Below, in pieces: positions 1-8,235 of a stretch of DNA of 64,000 nt (positions within the stretch are counted from its first letter, which is position 1; the number at the start of each line of letters is the position of its first letter). Made by a program: the position numbers and the translations under genes. Origin of the DNA: Petroclostridium sp. X23. GTDB taxonomy: Bacteria > Bacillota > Clostridia > SK-Y3. The notes beneath the pieces were generated by a model. It had not been told where the DNA came from and did no database searches. It saw only the letters and a program-made list of their open reading frames with translations. Where the stretch lies: the NCBI RefSeq assembly GCF_030013905.1, contig NZ_CP124862.1, positions 3,537,051-3,601,050 of the forward strand, read 5' to 3'.

Positions 1-2
1 AT

Positions 3-539
3 GTACAGCTCCAAGACTTGAATAAAAAGAAAGAAAATTCGGAGCAGATCCAAAGGTTGTTAAAAGGAAATAGCTTCATTGAATTTATTTCTGAAGAGAG
101 GTTGAGATATATCGCCGGTGAGGCTTCCGAAACTTTGGGATTATTGACCAAATATAAGTATGCGCTTGAACTGGATACCGAAAACGGGTTCGTGATCCGA
201 GACAATGCAAATGGCGGTGTGCATCGAATGATTACGTCCTTATCGGGAGGAGAAGTTTTTCTGACATCGTTAGCCTTGGCACTGGCCTTATCTTCACAAA
301 TTCAACTGAAAGGACAGAGTCCGCTGGAGTTTTTCTTTTTGGATGAAGGTTTTGGAACGTTGGATGGTAATTTGCTCGATACGGTTATTGATTCATTGGA
401 ACGGCTGAGCACTACAAAACGTGTCATCGGATTAATCAGCCACGTACCGGAACTTCGTAACAGGATCTGCCGCCGCTTGGTGGTTGAACCGCCCACATCC
501 TGCGGACAAGGCAGCAAGGTAACAATAGAAAAAGCATAA
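3..539 (+). CDS. sbcC: SbcC-like exonuclease ATPase, C-terminal part (cut by window edge)
   Basis: The reading frame is open from base 3, so the gene starts upstream and only the last ~178 residues are seen. They hold the C-terminal half of an SMC/Rad50-type ATPase head: the ABC signature LSGGE near nt 240-255, a Walker B/D-loop segment FFFLDEGFGTLD near nt 331-366, and an H-loop histidine in LISHVPELR. This layout is typical of SbcC, the ATPase partner of the SbcD nuclease, which opens hairpins and trims DNA ends. A TTG at nt 18 is an internal leucine codon, not a start. SbcD would be expected upstream, outside the window. The family assignment is good; the exact subfamily cannot be settled without the N-terminal half. 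Confidence 0.88.
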   Translation, partial: VQLQDLNKKKENSEQIQRLLKGNSFIEFISEERLRYIAGEASETLGLLTKYKYALELDTENGFVIRDNANGGVHRMITSLSGGEVFLTSLALALALSSQIQLKGQSPLEFFFLDEGFGTLDGNLLDTVIDSLERLSTTKRVIGLISHVPELRNRICRRLVVEPPTSCGQGSKVTIEKA

Positions 540-633
540 AAATGGAAAAAAATCAAATTTGTGTAACAAAAACTCAAATATCATGTTATAATGATGTTTA
601 TAGTTTATTTTAATGTATGAAGGGGAAATGACT

Positions 634-1095
634 ATGAATGAATATACTTATCCGACAAAGACAACCAAAGCTTACAATATAAATCCTTCAAAGCTTATTA
701 TTCTGATTACAACTTGTATTGGGATACTGGGTATTATATTTTTTCTATCATTTTATATATCCTACAATAAGATCTCTGCCGATCGGAAGATAAATAGAAG
801 TGAAAAGAATACCATTAATGAGCAGGCGCAGGTCATTGAGCAGATGAAAAATGAGTTGAGCATAAAAGATGAACAAATAGAAGAACTGAAGGCACAGTTA
901 GAAAAAAAAGAGGCACAAATCAATGATATAAAAGCCAGTGAAGAGTATTCTAAAATGATTGCGGATGAGCTAAAAAGCCTTCCGAAAGAGACAAGGATTA
1001 TAACTCCAACAACGCCAAAGACCGAATCTGCGAATACAGCAACACAGCCAAAACAGTCGGACGTGCAAAAAGATATCTATATCAAGGCGCAGTAA
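634..1095 (+). CDS. small membrane-anchored coiled-coil protein, function unknown
   Basis: A protein of about 153 residues with a short polar N-terminus, one hydrophobic segment (roughly residues 18-40, rich in I, L and F), then a charged, heptad-like helix rich in E, K and Q up to about residue 105, and a low-complexity Thr/Pro/Gln tail. This is a type II single-pass protein with an external coiled coil. The start at 634 is preferred because AGGGGA at 620-625 lies 8 bases ahead of it; in-frame ATGs at 613 and 628 lie before or too close to that site. I do not recognise a family. FtsL/DivIC-like shape is possible, but no sequence motif supports it. Repeat copy A1 begins just after the stop. 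Confidence 0.6.
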   Translation: MNEYTYPTKTTKAYNINPSKLIILITTCIGILGIIFFLSFYISYNKISADRKINRSEKNTINEQAQVIEQMKNELSIKDEQIEELKAQLEKKEAQINDIKASEEYSKMIADELKSLPKETRIITPTTPKTESANTATQPKQSDVQKDIYIKAQ

Positions 1096-1109
1096 CAAAT
1101 AAGGACCGT

Positions 1110-1256
1110 CCGAGATCGCTGAAAAAGTCCAATTCAGCACGAAGAGAAAATCGGACATGGGGACTGGTCTGCTGTCAGGCTTGGGTTTTGGCCGGACTGC
1201 GGCCCTGTCCCCGTGTCAGATTTTCGAACGATAAGCACTTTTTCAGTATTCTCGAA
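1110..1256. repeat. dispersed palindromic element, family A (copy A1)
   Basis: The outer arms are CTGAAAAAGT on the left (about 1119) and ACTTTTTCAG on the right (to 1246), flanked by CGAGAT and ATTCTCG. Inner arms around AAAATCGGACATG and GTGTCAGATTTT enclose a third pair, GGGGAC and GTCCCC, around a ~50 base core. The same layered architecture recurs at 29365, 35508 and 36056, and in part inside the kinase gene at 34945. The right end lies about 50 bases ahead of the O-antigen ligase start. Confidence 0.85.
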
Positions 1257-1307
1257 TCGTCCCGTGCTTCACGACTGAACAAATACTTGATTAGCGTGGG
1301 AAAACAT

Positions 1308-2612
1308 ATGTTAACGACTCAGGATAAACATAACAAAATAAATATTGAAGCGGCCGCAGTCATGCTATTTTTTATTACTGCGGTTTTTTTTCAGGGATTG
1401 TATTTTTTTCATCAGTATATAATCGCCAATATCTTCATTTTGATATATACACTATATATCATACTTAAACAAGGGAGAAGACTGCCTGTAAATGCTGCGG
1501 TGGTTGCTCTTTTTATTTTTTGGGGTATCAATGTACTCTCTGTTTTCTATGGCGCCAATAGCAGCGGCGCAGCTAATGAAGCTTTAAGAATACTTGCGTA
1601 TTTACCGGCATTTGTCATTGGGTGGCTCTATGATAAGATACACCAGGAGCAGGTAGATAAAGCGGTCATTATTTCCGGTGTTTCAACAAGCTTCATCGGA
1701 CTATTAAACCTTTCAGGGATTCTCTTAATGGATGGGACGCTTTATGGGGAAAGAATGCAGTCGACGTTTCAGTATGCGAATGTTACCGCCGTATATTTGA
1801 TGATAGGGATTGTATTATGCATAAAAGCTATGAAGAGAAAAGAAAGCGGGAAATGGAAAGCAAACATCATCAACCTGTGTATATATGTCCTTACCTGTGG
1901 ACTGATTTTGACTTATTCGCGGGGAATGTGGATAATATTTGCCGTATTTAACGTTTATCTATTATTATCGCGTCAACTGGCAGAGAGGATAAATAAAATA
2001 AGGTATATATATCTGCTGATGGTAGCAGTTGCAGCTTCAGTCTTTCTGGCCTCATTAACGGGACAAAAAAGTTTTGTGTTGGTATTGTTCATTGGAGCAG
2101 TCGTATGCATGCTGCCTGAAATTTTTTCTTTTTATTATTATTCTACCGCCATTCGGCTGCTTGCTGCAGGCGGTTTTGCAGCGGCTTCTTTTCTTCACAA
2201 TACCATCGTAACACGATTATCAAATATCAGTTTCAATGCTACAGAATGGACTGCGAGAACAGCGTATTATAAAGGGGCTTTGCGTCTGGTGCAAGATTAC
2301 CGGCTGTTTGGTTCCGGTGCTATGGGGTGGGCGGTACTATGCGAAAAGTACGCGGGTGATTATGTGAAGTATGTACATAATTATTATCTTCAGGTACTGA
2401 CAGATGTAGGATTGGTTGGGGCTATGTTTTTATTTCTTTTTATAATATCTGTTGCAGTAAAATATCATAAAAACAAAAGAAAAGATAGTTATTCCGCAGT
2501 CATTGTAATCACAATATTTATTCATTCTATGATAGACATCGACATGCATTTTCAACTGATTGCAATCATATTCTTTTTATACTGCGGATTCCTATATGCA
2601 GAGCAAGTATGA
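1308..2612 (+). CDS. O-antigen ligase/polymerase-like multi-spanning membrane protein
   Basis: About 434 residues with 10 or more hydrophobic segments and a long loop in the C-terminal third, where LFGSGAMGWAVLCEKY and YVHNYYLQVLTDVGL resemble the conserved H-N-x-x-L-Q region of the Wzy/WaaL (O-antigen ligase) superfamily. Such proteins polymerise or transfer lipid-linked glycans outside the cytoplasmic membrane. The frame stays open up to 1188, but that stretch lies inside repeat A1, so the ATG at 1308 is preferred; the upstream GTGGGAAA is only a weak ribosome binding site. It stands alone, far from the main polysaccharide locus at 37-58 kb, so its substrate is unknown. Confidence 0.72.
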   Translation: MLTTQDKHNKINIEAAAVMLFFITAVFFQGLYFFHQYIIANIFILIYTLYIILKQGRRLPVNAAVVALFIFWGINVLSVFYGANSSGAANEALRILAYLPAFVIGWLYDKIHQEQVDKAVIISGVSTSFIGLLNLSGILLMDGTLYGERMQSTFQYANVTAVYLMIGIVLCIKAMKRKESGKWKANIINLCIYVLTCGLILTYSRGMWIIFAVFNVYLLLSRQLAERINKIRYIYLLMVAVAASVFLASLTGQKSFVLVLFIGAVVCMLPEIFSFYYYSTAIRLLAAGGFAAASFLHNTIVTRLSNISFNATEWTARTAYYKGALRLVQDYRLFGSGAMGWAVLCEKYAGDYVKYVHNYYLQVLTDVGLVGAMFLFLFIISVAVKYHKNKRKDSYSAVIVITIFIHSMIDIDMHFQLIAIIFFLYCGFLYAEQV

Positions 2613-2637
2613 AAGGGGAAAACTGATAAGTATGACT

Positions 2638-2707
2638 GTAGGGGCGGCCTTTGACCGCCCGCATAGGTAGTCAGCGGTATTCACAAACGGTCAATAACCT
2701 CCCCCAC
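2638..2707. repeat. palindromic repeat, family B variant (TGTAGGGGCGG... type)
   Basis: It begins TGTAGGGGCGGCC and ends CCTCCCCCACA, with inner GGCGG/CCGCCC arms. It is diverged from the better copies at 3374 and 7607 but shares the TGTAGGGG boundary. It sits directly after the O-antigen ligase gene and could act as its terminator. Confidence 0.6.
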
Positions 2708-2734
2708 AGCAGTTGTCCGTCAAGGCAAAAATTT

Positions 2735-2938
2735 TTATTGTACGTCATAAGAGAAAGGATATACCTGCTCCGGCGTTTTGCCAAATTTTGAGGCAAATCT
2801 ATGAGCATCAACTTCTTCCACCATGTTGTCTCCTTTGTGGATTTTTACATTCCAAACTTCATTTCCTTTTTCGATTAATAAATCGGCATCGTAGGTTGTA
2901 CCATCTGCAAATCTTATTTTCCCGGTTTTCCAAGGCAT
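2735..2938 (-). CDS. small conserved-looking protein of unknown function (67 aa)
   Basis: A 67-residue soluble protein beginning MPWKTGKIRF, with a DGTTYDADLLIEKGNEVWNV segment that looks like a small beta-rich fold, and an acidic/His-containing end. It has a well-placed AAAGGAG about 9 bases before the ATG on the minus strand, which argues that it is translated. It lies 100 bases beyond the stop of the ArsR-type gene on the same strand and could be co-transcribed with it. I do not recognise a family, and no catalytic motif is evident. Confidence 0.5.
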   Translation of the reverse strand: MPWKTGKIRFADGTTYDADLLIEKGNEVWNVKIHKGDNMVEEVDAHRFASKFGKTPEQVYPFSYDVQ

Positions 2939-3039
2939 AAATCGTACTCCTTTCGACTTTAAATATTTTTTTACACATATAATCTTTCTCTTATTTTTAA
3001 AGTTTTATCCTATAAATGCATAAAAAAATAAAGATACTA

Positions 3040-3315
3040 TTATTCAAATAGTACCTTCATGATCTTTCGCACATCTTCATTGATTACTTTATAGCAGATT
3101 TCCAACCCATTGCGTTCCCCCTCGATGATTCCGGCTGCCTTCAACTTTCCAAGATGCTGGGATATGGTAGATTGGGGAAGGTTAAGGCATTCCTGCATTT
3201 TAGTGACATTGCATTGGTTTTCGATCAATCCTTTCACAATGCACAGCCTAACCGGATGAGCAAGCGCTTTCAGTATTTCACTTTTGCCGTTATAATCTTT
3301 ACTAATTTCCATCAT
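3040..3315 (-). CDS. ArsR/SmtB-type winged-helix regulator, possible thiol or persulfide sensor
   Basis: About 91 residues. The recognition helix QSTISQHLGKLKAAGII, the preceding ALAHPVRLCIVKGL and the wing ERNGLEICYKV are classic ArsR family. The known metal-site cassette (ELCVCDL type) is absent. Cysteines are present in helix 2, before the recognition helix, and in the wing. In BigR/SqrR-type members, cysteines form a disulfide or polysulfide bridge. Together with the adjacent persulfide-handling fusion gene, this suggests sulfane-sulfur sensing, which is inference. The frame is open to a GTG at 3330, but the ATG pair at 3315/3312 has the better, though weak, upstream GGA. The palindrome at 6048-6069 is the best candidate operator. 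Confidence 0.82.
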   Translation of the reverse strand: MMEISKDYNGKSEILKALAHPVRLCIVKGLIENQCNVTKMQECLNLPQSTISQHLGKLKAAGIIEGERNGLEICYKVINEDVRKIMKVLFE

Positions 3316-3373
3316 ATATCCAACTTTCACAATCAGATTTGATCAGCCTATAGGCACAACTAAACTTATTATA

Positions 3374-3443
3374 GTAGGGGCAGGCCTTGTGTCTGCCCGA
3401 TATATAACATTTGTATGAGGGCAGACACAAGGCCTGCCCCTAC
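3374..3443. repeat. palindromic repeat, family B (copy B1)
   Basis: A near-perfect inverted repeat of about 25 bases per arm. The left arm begins GTAGGGGCAGGCCTTGTGTC and the right arm is its reverse complement, with a ~20 base AT-rich loop. It is closely related to the copy at 7607-7680 and the half copy at 22892. It lies between the ArsR gene and the downstream end of the fusion oxidoreductase. Confidence 0.92.
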
Positions 3444-3517
3444 ATTTACACCCTGTACTATTGAAGCCATTTTCGCCATGCTTGGATGGACAAGGTCGCT
3501 CTACATCTATATTCCAC

Positions 3518-5983
3518 TTATATAAACAAATTCGTATCTGCGGATTCTGCCGCACCAAGGTAAGAAGCTACGCCGCCGATTTCAATACCATCAATCAGTT
3601 CTTCTTCTTTAATCCCCATCACATCCATGGACATACTGCATGCCACGATTCTGATTCCCTGGGCTTTTGCGTGATCAATGAGATCTTCAAGGGAGGATAC
3701 ATTTTTCTTATTCATAATGTATCTTATCATTTTACCGCCCATGCCGCCCATATTCATCTTGGACAATGTGAGCTTTTTTGAGCCCCTTGGCATCATCATC
3801 CCGAACATGGACTCAAGGATGTTCTTTCTGACATTTATTTTATTATGTTTTCTCAATATATTCAATCCCCAAAAAGTGAAAAACATCGTAACTTTTCTGC
3901 CCATCGCTGCCGCACCATTTGCAATGATAAAAGAAGCAATGGCTTTATCAAGGTCTCCGCTGAATACGACCATCGTTTTATCATTTCCTGAGCTGATTGC
4001 CGGATTATTTACTTCATCAATTCTTTTTTTTTTAATATACGCTTTAATATTCTTATCCTCTTTGGTTACCTTAATCAACTGATGTCCGGTCCGTTCACAC
4101 CATGTCTTAATATCGGTTCCGAAAGCGGGATCTGTTGCGCTGACTTCCAATACCTGGCCTACGTTCATGGAAGCCAATGAGTTGTTTACCTGCATAATAG
4201 GGCCGGGACATTGCAGGCCGCAGGCATCCAAATGAATATCCGCCACGGAATCGCAGTTTTCAGGGCTTGGGTCGGACGCATGAATTAAGTCGGCATTATC
4301 AATTTTTTCATAATCATAGATGTCATGGTTTCCTTGTTTTTGTATAGCAGGAAAATAAGTCTTGTATCCGCCGCTAAGATTCTTTACATTGCTATAACCG
4401 TTCTGGGTAAGAATTCTGCATGCAAGATATCCTCTAAGGCCTACCTGACAGAAAATAATAATTTCCTTGTTCTTCGGAATTTCACTTAATCTTTCCCTAA
4501 GCTGGTCCACGGGAATATTCACTGCACCTTCAATGGTACCCATCGCGAACTCCAGTGGTGTTCTAACGTCTACCAGCATGGATGTTGCAGTATCCAAAGC
4601 GGCGATTTCATGCCAGTGAATGATTGAAACATCATTTTTCAAGATATTGGAAGCTGCGTAACCGGCCATGTTTACAGGGTCTTTGGCAGACGAAAATGGA
4701 GGTGCGTAAGAAAGCTCCAGCTTTTCCAAATCATATACTGTCATGCCGGCACGAATAGCGGTCGCAATGACATCAATACGTTTTTCCACACCATCATAGC
4801 CTACAGCCTGTGCGCCCAAGACCTTGCCGTCTTTAGGAGAAAATAGTAATTTAAGTGATATAGGCATAGCATTAGGATAATATCCCGCATGGGAAGCTGA
4901 GTGGGTAAAAGATTTCTCATAAGGAATATTAAATCTTTTCAGTACCTTTTCATTATTCCCTGTTGAAGCAACCGTCATATCAAATACCTTAAGGACGGAG
5001 GTACCTTGTGTACCTTCATATTCCTCAGAGATACCGCAAATATTGTTGGCTGCGATTCTACCCTGTTTGTTCGCAGGCCCTGCAAGAGGAATCAGCGCAG
5101 CATTGCCATTCATATAATCTGCAACTTCGATGGCATCTCCTACGGCGTAAATATCCGGATCGGAAGTTTTTAAAGTCTTATCTACCCGGATACCGCCGCG
5201 TTCACCAAGAGTAAGTCCTGCTTTTTTTGCCAGTGCTACTTCAGGACGTACGCCAATACCCAATACGACCATATCGGTCTTGATCTCTTTACCGCTGTTG
5301 AGTTTTACAGTAGAGTATTTGGACTGATGTGACATTGCGTCCACACCGTCTTCAAGGTAAAATTCCACACCTTTTTCTTTCAGATGAGCATGCACAAGCG
5401 CCGCCATCTCGTAATCAATAGGCCCGATGACCTGGTTGGCCAATTCCACTACCGTTACCGCGATACCTCTTTCATGAAGGTTCTCGGCAATTTCAAGCCC
5501 TATAAAGCCACCACCGACAACAACAGCTCTCTTAGGTTTTTTGTTATCAACAAAATCCTTGATGGCATAAGTATCGGGAATATTTCTTAATGTAAACACA
5601 TTTTCCGCGTTAATGCCTTCAATATTTGGTTTGATGGGTGCAGCACCCGGTGAAAGAATCAATTTATCGTATTTTTCGGTATAAGTTTTATTATTCTTTG
5701 AATCATATACCTCTACTTGCTTCTTTTGTGTATCTATTGCTGTAACTTCGCTGAATACCCTAACATCGATATTGAACCTTTGCTTCATTCCCTCAGGCGT
5801 TTGTACCAAAAGCTTCTCTTTTTCTTTGATGACTTCTCCAATGTAATAAGGGAGGCCGCAGTTTGCAAACGAGATATGCTCTCCTCTCTCAAATAATACA
5901 ATCTCACACTTTTCATCGATACGTCTTAGACGTGCTGCAGCACTTGCGCCGCCGGCAACGCCGCCTACAATTAAAACTTTCAT
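3518..5983 (-). CDS. CoA-disulfide reductase/rhodanese/TusA/DsrE four-domain fusion
   Basis: About 821 residues. Residues 1-450 form an FAD/NAD(P)-dependent disulfide reductase: an N-terminal FAD-binding glycine loop (VGGVAGGASAAARLRR), a second dinucleotide loop VVGGGFIGLEIAE, and the single redox cysteine in SFANCGLPYYIG at about residue 42, as in CoA-disulfide reductases. Residues ~455-555 are a rhodanese with active loop CQVGLRG. Residues ~575-650 are a TusA domain with CGLQCPGPI. Residues ~660-821 are a DsrE/F-like domain. Such fusions reduce CoA- or protein-bound persulfides and relay sulfur between cysteines. ATG 5983 is chosen over GTG 5992 because AAAGGAG ends 8 bases before it. A promoter and palindrome lie just upstream. 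Confidence 0.9.
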   Translation of the reverse strand: MKVLIVGGVAGGASAAARLRRIDEKCEIVLFERGEHISFANCGLPYYIGEVIKEKEKLLVQTPEGMKQRFNIDVRVFSEVTAIDTQKKQVEVYDSKNNKTYTEKYDKLILSPGAAPIKPNIEGINAENVFTLRNIPDTYAIKDFVDNKKPKRAVVVGGGFIGLEIAENLHERGIAVTVVELANQVIGPIDYEMAALVHAHLKEKGVEFYLEDGVDAMSHQSKYSTVKLNSGKEIKTDMVVLGIGVRPEVALAKKAGLTLGERGGIRVDKTLKTSDPDIYAVGDAIEVADYMNGNAALIPLAGPANKQGRIAANNICGISEEYEGTQGTSVLKVFDMTVASTGNNEKVLKRFNIPYEKSFTHSASHAGYYPNAMPISLKLLFSPKDGKVLGAQAVGYDGVEKRIDVIATAIRAGMTVYDLEKLELSYAPPFSSAKDPVNMAGYAASNILKNDVSIIHWHEIAALDTATSMLVDVRTPLEFAMGTIEGAVNIPVDQLRERLSEIPKNKEIIIFCQVGLRGYLACRILTQNGYSNVKNLSGGYKTYFPAIQKQGNHDIYDYEKIDNADLIHASDPSPENCDSVADIHLDACGLQCPGPIMQVNNSLASMNVGQVLEVSATDPAFGTDIKTWCERTGHQLIKVTKEDKNIKAYIKKKRIDEVNNPAISSGNDKTMVVFSGDLDKAIASFIIANGAAAMGRKVTMFFTFWGLNILRKHNKINVRKNILESMFGMMMPRGSKKLTLSKMNMGGMGGKMIRYIMNKKNVSSLEDLIDHAKAQGIRIVACSMSMDVMGIKEEELIDGIEIGGVASYLGAAESADTNLFI

Positions 5984-6021
5984 AACCGTCACTCCTTTTG
6001 ATAGTATATCTTTATATTTAT

Positions 6022-6050
6022 ATATTACAATATTACGATATAGTTGTCAA
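6022..6050 (-). promoter_or_regulatory. sigma-A-type promoter for the sulfur-transfer fusion gene
   Basis: On the minus strand, TTGACA (6050-6045) and TAATAT (6027-6022) are separated by exactly 17 bases, about 40 bases before the ATG at 5983. The -35 box overlaps the palindrome at 6048-6069, so a repressor bound there would block polymerase. Confidence 0.7.
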
Positions 6051-6069
6051 TGTTAATTTATTAACATTG
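6048..6069. promoter_or_regulatory. perfect 10-2-10 palindrome, candidate ArsR-type operator
   Basis: CAATGTTAAT, two bases, then its exact reverse complement ATTAACATTG. Size and AT-rich symmetry fit a winged-helix dimer site. It lies between the divergent fusion gene and the FAD oxidoreductase and overlaps the -35 box of the former. The likely ligand is the ArsR-type protein encoded at 3040-3315, by proximity only. Confidence 0.6.
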
Positions 6070-6223
6070 AGTAAAATAATTTAAACAATGTTCATTCCAC
6101 TAAAATAACCGTATTTGGATATACTTATAGATAAAGAACCATAGAAGTATATTTAATATCAATATGCTGATTTATACGACAAAATATACATGGATATTTT
6201 TTGACGTAAGGAGTGAGTTTGGA

Positions 6224-7495
6224 ATGGATAGAGTAATTGTCATCGGTGCCGGGTGGGCAGGATGTGCCGCAGCACTGCAGGCGGCTAAAGGTGGAGCCGA
6301 TGTTGTACTGCTTGAAAGAACAGATATGATTTTGGGTACCGGTTTGGTGGGCGGAATCATGAGAAATAACGGAAGATTTACAGCAACTGAAGAAATGATT
6401 GCAATGGGCGGCGGAGAACTGTTTAAAGTTTGTGATAACACTTCAAGGCATACAGGTATCACATTTCCCGGACATAAGCATGCAAGCCTATATGATGTGA
6501 GCAGGATCGAGGGTGCGGTTATAATCATGCTGATGAAATATGGGGTAAAAATTCATTATAACAGCAGAGTGGGGCTTGCCCACATGAAAAATAGAAAGAT
6601 TATAACCGTAACCACTAATAAAGAAGATACATTTGAAGGAGATGTGTTCATAGATACCACAGGTACGGCAGGTCCGATTCACAATTGCGTCAAATACGGG
6701 AACGGGTGCGCGATGTGTATTATACGATGCCCAAGCTTTGGCGGCCGTATCAGTCTAACTGACGCGGCAGGTGTAAAAGAAATCATCGGAACCAAGAAAG
6801 ATGGATCGTTCGGAGCGATGAGTGGGTCATGCAAGCTATACAAAGAATCTTTATCAGACGAAATAGTACAGGAACTAAATGAAAAGGGAGTCGTGATGGT
6901 AGCTATTCCAGAGCATCTGTGTCCGCAAGACACTCTATCTAAAAAAGCCTGTCAGCAATATGCTTTGCAAGAGTATGCTGCCAACATTATCTTACTGGAT
7001 ACAGGGCATGCAAAGCTCATGTCGCCCTATATTCCATTGGATCGGCTCAGAAGCATACCGGGATTTGAAAGGGCCAGATATGCGGATCCGTATGCGGGGG
7101 GGTTAGGAAACTCCATGAGGTATATCGGAATGGCACCGAGGGACAACAGTCTAAAGGTAGAAGGGGCGGATAATTTATTCTGCGCCGGGGAAAAAGCCGG
7201 ACTGCTGGTAGGACACACCGAGGCGATTTGTACCGGAGTATTGGCAGGTTACAATGCGGTGCGTTATGCATTGGGACAACAACGAATGGAGCTACCTGTT
7301 GAAACAGCAGTAGGAGACGCCATTGCCTACGTAAAAAAAGAAATGCAAACCGAAGAAGGCCTCACAAAAAAATACACCTTCTCAGGATCAGTCTACTTTG
7401 AACGGATGAAGCAAAGAGATCTTTATACCACCGACCCGCAGGCGATTCAACAAAAGATTGAGAAAGTGGGATTGTTAGATGTTTTTAATCACTGA
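6224..7495 (+). CDS. FAD-dependent oxidoreductase, GidA/TrmFO-like fold
   Basis: About 423 residues. The N-terminus VIVIGAGWAGCAAALQAA and VVLLERTD at the end of the second strand form a Rossmann FAD site. Near the C-terminus, NLFCAGEKAGLLVGHTEAICTGVLAG is the second flavin-contacting segment typical of the GidA/TrmFO and succinate-dehydrogenase-like superfamily. A middle region carries several cysteines (GNGCAMCIIRCPSFGG) that could be redox active. The start at 6224 follows AAGGAG by about 9 bases; the frame is open to 6164 without a ribosome binding site. It diverges from the sulfur-transfer fusion gene across the palindrome and may be co-regulated. The substrate is not known. Confidence 0.8.
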   Translation: MDRVIVIGAGWAGCAAALQAAKGGADVVLLERTDMILGTGLVGGIMRNNGRFTATEEMIAMGGGELFKVCDNTSRHTGITFPGHKHASLYDVSRIEGAVIIMLMKYGVKIHYNSRVGLAHMKNRKIITVTTNKEDTFEGDVFIDTTGTAGPIHNCVKYGNGCAMCIIRCPSFGGRISLTDAAGVKEIIGTKKDGSFGAMSGSCKLYKESLSDEIVQELNEKGVVMVAIPEHLCPQDTLSKKACQQYALQEYAANIILLDTGHAKLMSPYIPLDRLRSIPGFERARYADPYAGGLGNSMRYIGMAPRDNSLKVEGADNLFCAGEKAGLLVGHTEAICTGVLAGYNAVRYALGQQRMELPVETAVGDAIAYVKKEMQTEEGLTKKYTFSGSVYFERMKQRDLYTTDPQAIQQKIEKVGLLDVFNH

Positions 7496-7505
7496 ATAGA
7501 AAAAT

Positions 7506-7550
7506 AATGGACAATGGACGAAATCAATGGACAATGTACAATGGACAATG
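7506..7550. repeat. period-7 tandem tract (AATGGAC/AATGTAC units)
   Basis: Units of AATGGAC and AATGTAC follow each other with period 7 just after the oxidoreductase stop. The tract is the reverse complement of the CATTGTC/CATTGTA tract at 8087-8165, so the two bracket the repeat-rich spacer. Confidence 0.85.
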
Positions 7551-7606
7551 ACATGTCTCGGGAGAACGTGACTCTATTGAAAAAAATATTAAATTTGATA
7601 GGTACA

Positions 7607-7680
7607 TGTAGTGGCAGGCCTTGTGTCTGCCAGAAATATGTAGATGATTGGCGATGGCAGACACAAGGCCTGCCACTACA
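7607..7680. repeat. palindromic repeat, family B (copy B2)
   Basis: Arms of about 26 bases: TGTAGTGGCAGGCCTTGTGT at the left and its reverse complement at the right, with a ~22 base loop. It differs from B1 by matched changes in both arms (GGGG to GTGG, CCCC to CCAC), so pairing is conserved while the sequence changes. Confidence 0.92.
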
Positions 7681-7720
7681 AAAGAATGGAGCATACTTGA
7701 TGGGTCACATTCCTTTTGAG

Positions 7721-7885
7721 TGCTATATAAGTTGAATTAAATAATTGGATATTGCAAGTCAACGGAACGCCACGGGGGGCGTTCCCTACGAATTGAAAAT
7801 CATGTATGAATGGAATTTGGTGTTCTATGTAGGGAACGGCCCCTGTGCCGTTCCGATTCAAATGTTTAATTCAACTTATATAGCA
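7721..7885. mobile_element. MITE-like element with 21-base terminal inverted repeats (family C)
   Basis: The ends are perfect inverted repeats: GCTATATAAGTTGAATTAAA at 7722-7741 and its reverse complement at 7865-7884, extended one further base on each side. Inside is a second, imperfect pair around CGGAACG and CGTTCCCTAC. At about 165 bases with no coding potential, it matches a miniature inverted-repeat element. No clear target duplication is visible. Confidence 0.8.
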
Positions 7886-7974
7886 TGAACTTTATTAAAG
7901 ATATTGGACAAGTAGCATGACGTATAAAAAATGGTTGCCCGAAATACAGAATTCATTTGTTGTAAAATATAAAG

Positions 7975-8014
7975 AGTCATTCAAGGTTATTGCTCTAACC
8001 CTGAATGACTTTTT
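7975..8014 (+). terminator. intrinsic terminator between convergent genes
   Basis: A 15-base stem from AGTCATTCAAGGTTA (7975-7989) to TAACCCTGAATGACT (7996-8010), with one G-U-type mismatch, a 6-base loop and TTTTC after it. It lies between the oxidoreductase and glucan phosphorylase genes, which converge, and could serve the former. Confidence 0.8.
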
Positions 8015-8086
8015 CGCTGTAATAAAAAACATCTCACACTAAAACACACATCATACTTCAAATGAATATCAATGTTCGCATACCAT

Positions 8087-8165
8087 CATTGTCCATTGTC
8101 CAATGTCCATTGTACATTCACCAGATAGTCCATTGTACATTGAGCAAACGCTCCATTGTACACTC
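8087..8165. repeat. period-7 tandem tract (CATTGTC/CATTGTA units), interrupted
   Basis: Runs of CATTGTC, CATTGTA and variants with period 7, in at least three blocks. The tract is complementary to 7506-7550. Confidence 0.85.
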
Positions 8166-8179
8166 ATACTACCCACCAA

Positions 8180-8230
<51 letters not shown>

Positions 8231-8235
8231 AAAAA

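Noticed and set aside
970..1158. Minus-strand open frames beginning MSDFLFVLN at 970-1158 and 35870-36094
   Set aside because: Both start inside family A repeats and then run antisense through real genes. Their shared N-terminus comes from the repeat, not from a gene family.
2713..2940. Plus-strand open frame opposite the small 67-residue gene
   Set aside because: It is antisense to a frame with a good ribosome binding site, and its product is cysteine/histidine/leucine-rich noise.
7607..7680. Family B palindrome as a plain terminator of the FAD oxidoreductase gene
   Set aside because: No T run follows this copy, and a much better terminator lies at 7975-8014.
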